A stretch of DNA of 64,000 bases. Origin: Thalassia testudinum. Taxonomy: Eukaryota; Streptophyta; Magnoliopsida; Alismatales; Hydrocharitaceae. Positions 1 through 11,321 of the stretch are shown here, piece after piece. A program made the translations under genes and the position numbers. Under the pieces are notes generated by a model. That model did not search any database. It saw nothing but the letters and a program-made list of their open reading frames with translations, and was not told the origin of the DNA. Where the stretch lies: the NCBI GenBank assembly GCA_037157565.1, contig JAZHRO010000055.1, forward strand, positions 46,221,001 through 46,285,000, written 5' to 3'. Within the stretch, counting starts at the first letter, position 1; each line of letters opens with the position of its first letter.

Positions 1-1278
1 CGGCCTCAACAAGGTGTCCAATTTGTGATTTCATCTCATGTATAGCGTTGTCATGAGATTGGATGATGGCACTTTGACTTTCTTGCATAGTTTTCAACAT
101 CACCTTCAATTCATCCATCTTAGAGGTTTTAGGTTGGGCAAAGTTCTGAGGTTGGTTTATTTGATGTTTTTGAAAGGATTGTGGATTGTAATTCCCTAAA
201 TTTGAGACATTTCCTTGTCTCCATGAAAAGTTTGGGTGGTTCCTCCGTCCCTCATTATAAGTGTTGGAAAAAGGGTCATTACGAGGTCTAGGATGGAACC
301 CTTGAGCGGCATTCAAATCCACTTGTACAATCTCAGGGAATTGGGAGGCCAAGTGGCAATCCACAGTGGCGTGTGTATTGCCTTGACAAATTAAGAAATC
401 GGAAGCTTGGGATGTGGAGGTGTTAGGTACGAATGAACTCGGGTTCGACATAAGCCTTTCCATGTTTTGGTTCAATAATTGAATCTGATAGGGTAAATCC
501 TGGGTGTCCCTTGCCTCATTCGCCAACAACTTTCTTTGCATGAGAGTGGGCTTTCTATCCATGTAGGTAGAATTCAAGTGAATAGAATTCTCACTCAAAG
601 TATCAAATAGGTTCTAAGCTTCATCCTCAGTCTTAGAAAGAAAGGTTCCTGCATAGGCACCATCCACAGTTTGCCTATGCGAATCATTAAGTCCAGTGTA
701 GAACCTTTCAACCAGTTTCCATTAGGCACCTGGTGATGTGGGCAAAGTCTCAGCAAGTCGTTAAAGTGCTCCCACGCATCATGGAATGCTTCCTCATCCT
801 TTTGAACAAAACTCATAATTTCCCTCCTAAAGTGATTGGTTTTGCTCATGGGGAAGTACTTCTTCAAAAACTCCTTCTTCAGGGCATCCCAAGTATTTAT
901 ATTATCAAGGGTGTGATACCAATACTTGGCTTTCTCCTTAAGGGAGAAGGGAAAGAGGATCTGCATTTGAGCGTCACTAGTAACGCCCTACAGCTTCACC
1001 GTGGAACAGACCTCGGTGAATTCCTCTATATGCCTGTAAGGGTCTTCCCTAGTAGTACCATAAAAGGAGTGTACCAAGGATATGGTACTACTTTTGATCT
1101 CATATGGATTGTCCCCTCCAGGTCTACGTAGTGCAGGGCCAGCTTGATTGGTTGGGATGAAATATTCCTTAAGGCTCCTTTGACCGGCCATTTCTACCCT
1201 TGGAAGGTCTCTTCTTAAGATTCCTTCAGGTTCAGGATCAAACACAAGTTGTCTCCTAAGAGAACGCCTACCAAGCAT
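1..1278 (-). pseudogene. gag: RetH gag, decayed, incomplete at window edge
   Basis: The start is the ATG at 1278 (complement), giving MLGRRS, the same M-x-GRRS start seen in the Gag of RetA and RetB. About 60-95 residues in comes a matrix/capsid lead-in (YEIKSSTISLVHSFYG, EDPYRHIEEF). An in-frame TAG follows near 986-988, then the retrotransposon Gag core (FPFSLKEKAKYWYHTL, WDALKKEFLKKYFP, AFHDAWEHFNDLLRLCPHH). A frameshift near 727 shifts the rest of the frame. Downstream, in the other frame, I read a Cys-His cluster (CQGNTHATVDC) like a remnant zinc knuckle, and a NDPFSNTYNEG..NHPNFSW segment typical of Tat/Athila Gag C-termini. The family assembles a cytoplasmic virus-like particle; this copy cannot make a full protein. 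I see family membership directly; the function is known from the family. Confidence 0.8.
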
Positions 1279-2499
1279 GCACTACAAACACAATTCAAAA
1301 GGACTTGTTCGGTCTTTACAAATTTAGGCTTTTGACTTTAGTTCAAATTGTAGGTGACAAAGCAAGTTACCTAATCAGTTACGCGCCTATTGTCAACCTT
1401 CGAAATGCCTAAAAAGACCTAGTTGGAGCATAGGTATTCTTCCCTAAATCTCAAATGGTCAAGTAAATCCAAAGACAGAAGATCGAGGGATGCAAGTAGG
1501 CCTAAAACTTCCTTTGAAGCTGTGCTTTCACGGTGCTTCTCAACTACCCCCAAAAATCCATGACAGGGTATCCCCCTCTTTGGATTTACAAAACCTTTGA
1601 TCTCAAGTTCTGAACACTTCAGAATCCAACGGTAGGAGGGCTCTTGTCCTAGTCGTTTCAAGACTTAGGAGTATCTAAATGAGTGCTATGGTGCAAAAGA
1701 TATAAGTGTGCATTCACCGCAAAAGGATTTTAATTTTGAATCGCACACCACGTTTGAAAATCAAATCCTTGGTTTTTTAGATGTTCCTCCTTTAATTAGT
1801 CATTTTTCTATAAAATATGTGACCACTTGTTAGATCGCTTCAAGATAAATTTTGTGGTCTTTAAATTAAATTCAAATGCAATGCGTGATCAAGAATATGA
1901 TGCAAAGTAAGAAAATGCGTACCTTGTTTCCAGCAATCAACGATGCAAGAATGCACCCAATGTAGAGAAGTAAATCTAGAGGCTACTCATACAGACCAAA
2001 ATGGTTCATCCTAAGGGCAGGTAGCTTCTAGCAGGCAACTCATTTTTTTTTATAGTTTTTTAAACTACTTATGCACAAGCAAATAAAAGTAAACACTCCA
2101 CAAAATAAACTAAAAACCTAAATCTAAAGAAAAGGGAACATGCTCCCAAAAATTACCCAACACGGGCCTAAAACAAAATCGGGGAACAAACCCCTCAAAA
2201 TATACCCCAAAATAAGGGTTTCAAACCAAATGCAATGAAAAATTAAATCTAAAGTCTTAATTCTACTCTAATCAGATTAGCGACTAAATGTACAATGATG
2301 ACCGTCACGTCCTCGTCCTTCTCCTTCTTTTTCAAAGTAGCCCGACCAATTCTCCTCTGGCGACGTCAAGGGTCGCCTCTAACGATAGCTGGTTCCTTGC
2401 ACAAAATTTCTCGCACAGAAAAGGAAAAAAAGGTCAAATCACTGTGCAATTGAGAAATAATCTAAATAAAATCAGGTGAAATTATTGCATCTATTGCCT
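1279..2499 (-). other. RetH leader between PBS and gag
   Basis: About 1.2 kb of non-coding leader. Around 1480-1640 it shares words with the RetG leader at 6770-6960 (GATGCAAGTAGG, a CTTCCTTTGA run, and a GTATCCCC/GTGTCCCC block), so the two minus-strand elements are related. No intact ORF and no other feature seen. Confidence 0.55.
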
Positions 2500-2516
2500 C
2501 CCCGGCAACGGTGCCA
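2500..2516 (-). promoter_or_regulatory. RetH primer-binding site, tRNA-Asp type
   Basis: The minus strand reads TGGCACCGTTGCCGGGG, complementary to the 3' end of plant tRNA-Asp (before CCA addition) with one mismatch. It lies three bases from the LTR end. Reverse transcription would start here. Confidence 0.85.
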
Positions 2517-2519
2517 CTT

Positions 2520-4280
2520 TGACAAGTCGATTGTCCGCTTTTCAAGTCGTTTGTAGTTTTATGTGGTGGAAGAATTGACTAATCAATGATTAAAATAACC
2601 ACTCACAGAAGAGCAGGTTGTATCCACAGGGAGGCAATGACGTGTTTAAATTCGCACTGGTTCAAAACGTATGTTCATAGTTAGCTTAGACGAGAATCAA
2701 GCCAAATTTGCCTTCAGATTAAGGTTGAATAAAAAAAAAACATGTTGAAATGGCAATTTTTAACAACTAGAGGATTTTTTTGCACTGCAGATTTAATAAA
2801 ATATTAATAAAAGATGACAACAGCAGAAAATGTAATTATTAATGGGGCATGTACTGTAGCAAAATAGGGGATTTCTTCCCTTTGGCTGTGCGTGAAGAGG
2901 AATGAACGGCTGGAGGCATGAAGCTCGGAGGAAGTTCTTTGGATCGAGGGCTTCGCAGCGGTGGTGGCGGCGAGTCGCGAGGTGGCTGGAGCTGACCGGA
3001 TGGAGCTTCGACAAAGGTTTCTTTTGACAATGGCTGCACCTGCCGAAGGAGGGGCGGCTGTGAGCCCGCGAAGGTTGCTGTAGGTGATGCGCGCGAGCAC
3101 TACTATTGCGGGCACGCGGGAGTTGAGCGCGTTGAAGGTGATGCGGGCACACACACTGGTGGCGGTGCTACAGGTTGCAGCGGTGGGCGCTACAGATGGT
3201 AGGCGCAGGTGCGCTGGAGCGGGCGTGCGGGAGTTAAGCACGCTGAAGGTTGCTGGCGGGCGTACTGCAAGGAGTGGGCGTGGACTTGGCACTGCAGGTG
3301 AGCATGCTGAAGCGCTGGTGAACGTGCGCCTGCTGGAGGCGGTGTATACGCACACAGGAGAGGAGTTGGTGGCCGGTGCGTGCGTGGAGGCGGATGTTAT
3401 TGGAGTGGATGCGTGGTCTGCAGGCGCATTGGAAGTGAAGCGCAGCAACGGTGGTTGCTGCAGGAGTGGATGCGGGCGAGGGCTGGCAGTTGGCGTTGGA
3501 GGTGAAGCGCAGCAAGGGTGGTTGCTGCTGCAGGCTGGAGAGGCGTTGGAAGCTTCAGATGTCTGAGAAACTTCCCAGACGTCTTAACTGACTGAGGAGT
3601 GAAATTGCAGTAGTTGCGGCGGTGGTTGTTGGTGACGACGGCGAGGGAGGTGCACGGCGAGGTTCTCACGGTAATGCAGACGATCTCCAAATGGTGGTGT
3701 GGCCTGTCACACCACACGCCCATGGTGGTGGAGGCTCGTCGCCGCGGTTGAGGTCGGCGGTGGTGAAATGGACGAGATGAACTCTGCACAGTATGGATTG
3801 GTGGGGTGGAGGCCTACTCCGCTCGGTAGCCTCTCTCCTCTTTTTGTAGCTGCCTGCATGAATTTCAATGGAGAGGTGGGAGCAGATTCACCTTGTCCGC
3901 TAATCCATGAATGTAGGCTTTAGTGTGGCAGGTGGCGTTGCAGTGGTAGCCGAGCCATTGCTGAAAAGAAGAAGAATAAAAGATATTATTAAAATATTAT
4001 GGTTATTATTATACAAACCCTCAACTTTTATGTTAAATTAATACATGTAATGCACCAAATTGGTTAACTAATTAAATGAATGCAATTCTAAGTTAATTCT
4101 AAATGTATTTAAAATATGATTGCAATGCATGAATTATATAATTAAATTAGAAATATGAATTAATTTATTTACATCCTAATTTATGCTAAATAATTGTTAA
4201 AATTAACCTAATGTCTAGGCACTTAAATACTTAAATAACCCACAAATATGGGCTAATCACCAAGCATACAATATCAATCA
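2520..4280 (-). repeat. RetH 5' LTR
   Basis: The LTR begins next to the PBS with TGACAAG on the plus strand and ends near 4280 (CAATATCAATCA); the right end is a best guess. The half nearer the PBS is AT-rich, the middle (2870-3735) is GC-rich and gene-like, and the far part (3965-4260) is AT-rich again. No second LTR copy is in the window. Confidence 0.55.
2870..3735. repeat. GC-rich tract with internal imperfect repeats in RetH LTR
   Basis: This block is much richer in G and C than its flanks and is open in several frames on both strands, which reflects composition and not a gene. Two imperfect copies of a block around GCGGGAGTT(G/A)AGC start near 3115 and 3226 (about 111 bp apart). Two copies of GTGAAGCGCAGCAA followed by GGTGGTTGCTGC start near 3436 and 3502 (about 66 bp apart). 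It could be a captured host fragment or a structured R/U5 region; I recognise no protein in it. Confidence 0.6.
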
Positions 4281-4316
4281 CAATTCAAGTTCTTAGTGAT
4301 TGAGTAAGTGAGACCT

Positions 4317-6535
4317 TGATCACGTTTTTGCGCGGTTTATTAATTTAGGGTAAGTCGTTGCAACGCACAAAAATGGATTCGCTTTTAAATTTATATTCCT
4401 AGATAGGGGAGTATCTAGGGTTGTCCAAGGAGGCCAAGTGTTTGCAAAATTAAAATCCCTTACTTAAAGTTGGAACTCAACTTTCTTTTTGGTGTTTTAT
4501 ATATATGATTTTTTTTTTGTTTTGAAATAACAAGAACAAGGCGGGTTTGTTGATAGTAAGAAAATTCTCTATACTAATCCACTACACTACAATTATAGTC
4601 ACAAGTAGAACCTCTCCCTAAGCTCACTCTAGCAACGTGGAGGCCTAGAGTAATTAGGGAGAGGGAGTGAAAATAGTTAAACAAGAATTCTACAAGACTA
4701 TGCAACAAGATTAAAGAAGGCAACTTTGATTAAAAGAGAGAGTGTTACAAAAAACCGTAGTAGATGAATGCTTCTACTACTAGATAATTGCAACAAGGAA
4801 AATAAAACACAAATCTTCTTGAATTATTGGTGAAGAGGGAAGCTCTTTGCTCCAAGCTTAGTGGCTCCTAGGCTTGAAAAGGGCTTCTCCTCCTTCCTTT
4901 AAAATGATGTCCTCCAAGGTGGTAGCTACCACCTTTAATTCTCCTCCTCCAAGGGTGGACATCCACCTTTGGTTCTTCTCCTTTGCCTGGCCATCTCCTT
5001 GAAGTGGAAAGCTCCTCCTCCTTGGTGAGGCCCAAGTTAAAGAGAGTGGGGAGAAGAAGGCACCAAAGGGGCTGGTGATGTGCCCCTTTAATATTCTTCT
5101 CTACTCCATCTTCTTGGCCATAGGTATAGGTGGATGTTGGTGGAAGTAAACACTAATGGATGATGCTCTAATGGTGGTAGGTGGTGGGTTTATATAGAGT
5201 AGGAAGGGGGCTAAGGTGACTCTTGAAATGGAGGGCTAAGATGGGAAGATGGAGGTGGTTGGGGTTCTTATGGCTAAGGGTAATTGGCGCCAACCAAAGG
5301 GGTGTTAAGGGGGTGGTTATGGTGGTGTTGGTGGCTTTTGGTGGTGGAGAGACACCACCATTTTGGCACCAACCTAGGGTCTTCTAGAAGGGGGGTTAGG
5401 TGGATGGTGGAGATGGATTTAAGGAGAGGTGTATGGTGGAGATGAAGGGAATTTTGGAGGGAAAGTTGGCGCCAAAAGGGAAGGGTTCTAGAAGGGTATT
5501 TTGGAGGGAAAATAAGTGGCTTTTGGTAGTGGTGATGGGGTGAACGGGTGTGATGGTGGTGGCGCCAACTTGGAGTAGGATAGCTAGCTTAGGTGAGCTT
5601 AGTTGATGGAGCTAGCTAGGGTTGAGTTGAAGGTGGTGGATGGACAAGGAGTTGGATGCTAGCTAAGCTAGCTTAGCTAGCTATGGAGTAGAGGAGTAGG
5701 TAATGTGAGCTAAGGTTTGAAGAGAGGAGCTGAGGAGGAGAAGTCTGGACCTTGAACTGGAGCTGGTAGCTACTGAAGAGGCTGGCATGGAGCTACTCTA
5801 GCTCGCTTAGCTTGCTAGTTCTTTGTTAGCTGCTAAGCCAAGCTAAAGTGAGCTGGCTTCTACCATAATGAGATGAGGTGAGGTGGGTCTGGTGCTCTCG
5901 CGGAGGATCAAGTTGGTTGAGGCAACTAAGGTAGCTTAGCTCAACTGAGTTGAGCTAAGTTGAGTCCCCAGGAGCTGAACTTGAGCTTCCTGAGCTGGAA
6001 TGAAGTCATCTTCAGCTGGCTGGAGTTGAGTGGAGTTGGATGTAGCTGGACCTGAGCTGGGGTGAACTCCATTCAACTCAGCTGAGCTAGATAGAGTTCC
6101 AAGTGGACTAATGGGAGCTGAGATGAGCTAGACTTAGCTAAGTTGAGCTGGATCTGAGCTGACCTGAGCTAGGGTGAGCTAAGATGAGCTCTCTTGAGCT
6201 GCCATTCAGCTAAGATGAGCTAAATGGAGCTAGGATGAGCTAACCCTAATTCAAGTGAGCTGAGTTCCAACTATGGTGAGCTAGATCAAGCTGAGTTCCA
6301 GCTGGTGAGAGCTTCTCCTTCACCAGTTGCCTTCTTGAGTGCTAGCGTACTAGGGATCTGGTAATCTGTTTATCCCTAACACTCACAAAAACACATTAAA
6401 AGCACAATAAAAAATGCAATGCATGCCTAACCTAATTTATCCCTAAATGCAGCCCAAAAACCCATTTGCGAAGTAAAATCCTAAGAGCTAGGTTTGTTTT
6501 AATGCATAAGAATGATGATAAACTAGCATTTATCA
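4317..6535 (-). repeat. Solo LTR of the RetA family
   Basis: The plus strand starts TGATCACG and ends TTTATCA. The reverse complement matches the RetA LTR from its first bases (TGATAAA..., CTAGCTCTTAGGATTTTAC, GGGCTGCATTTAGG) to its last (AACCGCGCAAAAA..TGATCA end). A perfect 5-bp TSD, GACCT, lies at 4312-4316 and 6536-6540. There is no internal region, so this is what remains after LTR-LTR recombination. It carries the same AGCT-rich array (about 5560-6330) and TTGGCGCCAA-type motifs as RetA. It interrupts the RetG leader close to where the RetG gag start would be. Confidence 0.92.
5189..5196 (-). promoter_or_regulatory. TATA box of the solo RetA-family LTR
   Basis: The minus strand reads TATATAAA in the same place relative to the LTR as the TATAAAA of the two RetA LTRs, after a CTTCCTACTC stretch. 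Likely Pol II core promoter of the LTR. Confidence 0.65.
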
Positions 6536-7003
6536 GACCTCCACACCAAAGAGAGGTTAAAAGGTTAAGGCTTATCCCTCCGTTCCTACGTAAGTTGTAT
6601 AAGAGTGGTGATGACTTGAAATCTTAACCTTTTTTGTTGGGGAGGTAGAATTAGTTGATATAGATGGCCAAATAAGTTATCCACTACAATTACGTGACTT
6701 AATTCAACCTTTGAGTGCCATAGGACCTATACTTTGCTAAGATGACACTCCCAGGTGATCAAATGAGAAGTTACTCCAAGGACGAAAAAAGGGATGCAAG
6801 TAGGGCGAACCCTTCCTTTGAGGCGATGCTTATGTGGTGCCCCTTAACTAACCTTTTCTTCCTTTAAGGGGTGTCCCCCTCCGTGAAGTATCAAAACACT
6901 TGGTCAAAAGATAGCATCACCACCACAAAGAACAATAGGAGGGTCTGCACTGATCAAGAGATCGGTGCCTATAGCCTTAAGGGTTCGAGCCTTAGTGTGG
7001 TGC
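6536..7003 (-). other. RetG leader, first fragment
   Basis: This is non-coding sequence between the solo LTR and RetB. It continues at 28096 once RetB is removed (TSD GGTGC at 6999-7003 and 28091-28095). It resembles the RetH leader at 1480-1640. On the minus strand near 6541 it runs into GGAGGTCTCACTTACTCAA, which resembles the Gag start of RetC (ATG, then AGGAGGTCTCTAAGACAA), so the RetG gag probably began just beyond and was displaced by RetH. Confidence 0.6.
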
Positions 7004-7360
7004 TGATTGCACCGCAAAAATATGCCTGCAATTGTGCCGTCTTGTGCTATTTCCTTGCATTACCAATGCATTTTAGGGTTCCATAATCGCATTTGTAAAA
7101 ATACGTGCATGCATGCATTTAATAGAGAGGAGAGGAGAGTGAAATAAAATGGCCTCGCAATTCACAATTTCTTCAAGTGCTGCTTCATAATTTTCCCATC
7201 TTTATTTTTATTTCCATTTGATTTGGAAATCTCTTCCTGCGGCTGCATGGGACTCGCGCACCATTCCCTACTCCTACCCTTCCCTGTGGCTGCCTCTCCC
7301 TACCAAGGCCATGCATGAGCCATGCACAGCCAAGGCATGGCCATGCATGGCTTCTTCCTC

Positions 7361-7367
7361 TATAAAA
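7361..7367 (+). promoter_or_regulatory. RetB 5' LTR TATA box
   Basis: TATAAAA follows CTTCTTCCTC and is preserved at 15115-15121 in the 3' LTR. Likely Pol II promoter for the genomic RNA, about 357 bp into the LTR. Confidence 0.7.
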
Positions 7368-7511
7368 GCCACGGCTCCTCCTTTGCAAAAGGCAGCGTGG
7401 TCCTTCCACACAAAAAGCCAACGCAGCTTCTTCTCCTTCCAAGCCACCGTCCTCTCCTCCCTTTCCGTCCACACGCCGGCCCTCCTCAGAGACACCCAGC
7501 GGATAGGAGCC

Positions 7512-7541
7512 CTCACTGTGGTGCACACCCACCACAGTGAG
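7512..7541 (+). other. Perfect 12-bp hairpin in RetB LTR
   Basis: Arm CTCACTGTGGTG (7512-7523), 6-nt loop, arm CACCACAGTGAG (7530-7541). The 3' LTR copy (15266-15295) keeps it with one mismatch. It lies about 150 bases after the TATA box, so it should be near the 5' end of the transcript. Confidence 0.75.
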
Positions 7542-8053
7542 ACCACCACCGCCCAGCTCTTCAAAGAGCCAGTGCGCGTGGTGGCTCTTTTCTAGTTTTT
7601 TCCATTCCAGCACCTTCAGCCATTGGAGCGTAGGCTTCAAGCTTGAAGCTCAAAGCTCCAGCAGCAGCGGCAAGGGCAGCAGCAGCACACAGCAGCAACC
7701 GCCCCACTCCATTCCGCGCAAGCCTGCAGGCCGCCCTCGCCTCAGCACGTGCCTGCAGGCCTCTCCGCATCCCGCTTCTTCGCTATGTTGCACTCTCCCT
7801 TCCGCTCGCAGCCGGCCACCACGCCTCACTGCGGCGGCCGGCCAAGCACCCCAGTGCACCCGAGCAGCGCCTGCGTCACCCTCGCCCTCCCCCGCACACG
7901 CCAACGCCCTCTCCACGCGCTCTGTCGCGACCTTCCGCCCACAAGCAACGGCCAGCGCAGACCTTCTTCCTCGCGCGCCAGCTCATGCACGCCAGCCGCG
8001 AGCTGGCCGCACTCACACCACCTACAGCTCCCGGTTGCGCGACTCGCCCGACT

Positions 8054-8100
8054 ACTGTAGCCACTGTTTACGCGTTTCTGCGTGACATTGTGGCTACAGT
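8054..8100 (+). other. 11-bp inverted repeat in RetB LTR
   Basis: ACTGTAGCCAC (8054-8064) pairs with GTGGCTACAGT (8090-8100) across 25 nt. The 3' LTR has the same at 15738-15784 with one mismatch. Confidence 0.65.
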
Positions 8101-8411
8101 GGGGTAACCGGTGAGTTTCTCACTTTACCGGTCACCCGACGCGTCACTACCGCCGATCGCTCGCGTGTGTGTCTCTCCCTGCGTCGCCCGCACTCGCCCG
8201 CACCTGTCTGCATCGCCCGCTCCCTTCGCCTGGGCCTGCGAGCGCCCGTTCCAGCCACTCCGCTTAGCGCTGGGCACTGTGGTCCTCTTTGCGCCAACTC
8301 TCCTATGTGCGCGCTCCACTCTGCGCGAATAAGCACCTGCGCGCACGCGTAGCCTCCAGACATCGCTTGGAAGCTGCAGACGACCAAACCTAACCCTCCA
8401 GCAGTGCCCTT

Positions 8412-8443
<32 letters not shown>

Positions 8444-8511
8444 ACAACACTCTCTTTACCGACGCTCACACACACATAAACTCACACTTCCACACAGACA
8501 CACACCTATAC

Positions 8512-9235
8512 ACTATTATATACGTATATATATATATATATACGTATACAAATATATATTGATATATATATATTTATACATATAGTAGTGCCTATATAAT
8601 TATGTATTAATATACATACATATATATATATATCTATATACTTATATATATACATATACATATAAATATATATACATATACCTATATACTTATATATATA
8701 TATATATTTATACATATATCTATACATATATTAGTACTTATATAACTATTTATTAGTCTATATACATACATATACATATATATATATATGTATATATATC
8801 TATATACTTATCTATATGTATATACACATATATATACTGACATATATACATATATATATAAATATACAAATAACTATATATATACTATTACCTATATAAC
8901 TAAGTATAGATACATGTATATATATACATATATACACGCCTACTTATATATACATACATATATACATATATATATCTATATAACTATGCATATATACATA
9001 TATATATATATCTTGCTACATATATCTATATATACATATATTACTATATACTTATACATACATATATGCCTCTATATAGTTATATATACATACACATACC
9101 CATATATATATACATATACATATATTTATATATAACTACATATATATATACCTATATATTTATAAGCATATATATATATATAGATATATTTACATGCATA
9201 TATATATATATATATATTCACATTATTTACCATAC
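8512..9235. repeat. TA-rich microsatellite in RetB 5' LTR
   Basis: About 720 bp built almost only of TATATA, TACATA and TATCTATA units. Both LTRs of the element carry it (compare 16197-16840), so it was part of the LTR when the element inserted. Long Tyr/Ile-rich reading frames here are composition artefacts. Confidence 0.9.
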
Positions 9236-9914
9236 ATGGTATCGCGGGAATATCTGCACCAGTTGCTGATATTCCCTTATAGACACGTACAAAAAGCGTG
9301 TTCTCATTCATCTTCCACCATCCATCCTACACCTTACATGCTGCACTTCGTCCTATTGGTTGCATCTTTCTAGAAGACGACCAACTCGACACCATGTTGC
9401 ACTCCATCTCCGCCTCCACCCCCACCGCTTTATATACATAATATTTACCTATATATATATACTGTATTTACTTTATTTCTGTTTCGCTTTCCTGTTAGTA
9501 AAAGATAAAAAAATATATAAAAGAGAAAAGATAATCTTTGACTTGCAGGTACTCCATCTTGCGAATAGCAAGACCCATTTTGGAACCCTATTTTGGCTTA
9601 AAGCCAAGAACTTAATTTTTAGGGTGTGACTCAAGGACAAAGATTACCAAAAAAAAATCTAAATAGAAAAACACCAAAAACACAATAAACAAACGGAAGA
9701 GACCCGTTGTAGGAAAGGTGTAGAAACTTGACTTGTAACCCCACTTCCCTAAGTTCGACCCTGGGCCTAAAAGTGAACAAGATAAAATCAAGTAGGCCAG
9801 GTTAAAAATTTTGTAAAGAGATGGTTAGGTCTAATTTAGGTTAACCACTATACACACTTCAATGATAAACTCATCAAATTAACAACCTATTCGAGTCCGA
9901 CACCACACCTTTTC

Positions 9915-9931
9915 TGACGCCGTTGCTGGGG
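9915..9931 (+). promoter_or_regulatory. RetB primer-binding site, tRNA-Asp type
   Basis: TGACGCCGTTGCTGGGG starts ten bases after the LTR end. It differs from the exact tRNA-Asp complement at two positions. Confidence 0.8.
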
Positions 9932-11321
9932 AAGTGTGCCTTCAAGTAAGTTTTTACTCCATTCCTGTAATTTTTTTCTCTTCTTACACCCTTCTCTTCA
10001 CGGGTGTTTTCGTTTTTGGTGTGCAGGTGAACCTGTTGCAAGGAAAAGGCAGGTAAACGAAGTCGAAGATGTGAGTAGATCCAAGGCAGGACCAAGAGCG
10101 TGAAGATGCCGACACCGCATTGGAGCTTTGCACACGTTGCCGAGCAAGTAGGTTTTCTTTTCCTAGCAACCTAGGTTAATTTGTAACCTTAATAATAAAA
10201 AATAACTAAAAACTAAAAACTAAAAAAACTAGAAAAACTTCTTGGGATCTCTTGGAGCAAGTGGATTAAAATTCACTTATTTGATTGATTTCCTTTACTC
10301 CCACCGCCCCGAGATTTCCCACCTTACTTCGCATAGCAAAAATCCAAGAATCTTGATTCTTGAATTTTTCGTCGTACGAAGTATTCTTTGAGGCAAACAC
10401 AAAAAGATTGATTGCACCCCTCTTTTGCCTCACTTATCTACAATTTGGGACCACATTTTTGGTGGGGAGACTTGGAATTGAGTTGATTCCAACCCCACCA
10501 CGACTTTTTAACTTGCCTAAGATTCGATCCCGAATATTTCAACACCAACAATTTTAGTTTCTTTATCTTTTCGTTGAGCCTTGTGTGGACATCTTTTTGG
10601 TGATTGGGAGCACTTTAATTGAAGTGTTTTGGCTCCCTTTCACATAAACTCTAAAATTGATTGGTGCATCCACACATAGAAATCTCCATTTAGGATAGCC
10701 CATTGCATTTTAGCATGCATTAACTAACTGATATTGAAGAAGGGTTTGTTGGGCTTTGAAGAAAACCTGTATTCTCTCAAAAACTCAGAGATTTTTGAAT
10801 TGGTAATTTAGTGAAATCCTAAAATTCATACTACTTAAGGCTGAACTCTAAAAACCATTCACCAATTAAAAACTTCAATTCGGGGAGATTTCCCTATTGC
10901 ATGCTTGTCTTACACACTTCGAAAGTCAATCACTTGGGCATTACCCGTAAACAACGCCCTTCACATTCCAAAAGCACTTCATCCTAAGCCGCTAACTAAA
11001 ATTGGTAATAACTTGACCCTTATTAATGATTAGAGGTCTAACTACCTGTGTGTAGCGGCTACGTGCTGGTGAGAGTTCCCACGTGCTATCGGGTGTCTAA
11101 GACTGGGGCAAACGGCCTTTCAATCTGGCCCGATGGTTCCACGGTGCTCGCATTTAGTTCCGTAGTCCGTGATAGCAGGTAACTTAGATCTTTAGGTCTA
11201 AGGGCACACTGTAGAGGTTAGGAAATTGATTGTATTAGTTTGTCATCAAGTGTACCTTTGCGGCGTCATTTCTCTCATCTCTTTTCCCTTCTCATCTCCC
11301 CAACTGTTCCTGTGGTAGTAC
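9932..11321 (+). other. RetB leader
   Basis: About 1.4 kb without an ORF. It contains GGCAAACGGCC at 11107-11117, matching GTCAAACGACC of RetA and RetD at a similar distance before the start codon, and ends in a pyrimidine-rich stretch before ATG 11322. Confidence 0.6.

Larger units (their letters stand above)
1..4280 (-). mobile_element. RetH: Ty3/gypsy (Tat/Athila type) LTR retrotransposon, truncated by window edge
   Basis: Read on the minus strand this is a 5' LTR (about 4280 down to 2520), a tRNA-Asp primer-binding site, a leader of about 1.2 kb and a decayed gag that leaves the window at position 1. Protease, RT and integrase, if present, lie to the left. The right end near 4280 is chosen because the sequence beyond it reads as leader of another element (RetG) once the solo LTR at 4317-6535 is removed; no TSD can be checked because the other end is outside the window. 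Confidence 0.75.
7004..9905 (+). repeat. RetB 5' LTR (2902 bp)
   Basis: The order of blocks is an AT-rich start, a TATA box at 7361, a GC-rich gene-like stretch (7370-8400) with two inverted repeats, a TC run (about 8410-8442), CA runs, a TA-rich microsatellite (about 8512-9235), and an AT-rich end. The same order is found in the 3' LTR from 14744. ORFs in the GC-rich part run on both strands and are not conserved as proteins between the two copies. Confidence 0.93.

Noticed and set aside
2804..3566. Overlapping long frames in the GC-rich RetH LTR tract as a host gene
   Set aside because: Open frames occur on both strands in several phases, have no recognisable domain and lie inside an LTR; composition explains them.
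7185..8475. Overlapping frames in the GC-rich RetB LTR
   Set aside because: The 3' LTR copy breaks or changes these frames by indels, so no protein is conserved.
8506..9311. Tyr/Ile-rich reading frames on both strands
   Set aside because: They are translations of a TA-rich microsatellite inside the RetB LTR; the same happens at 16245-16505.
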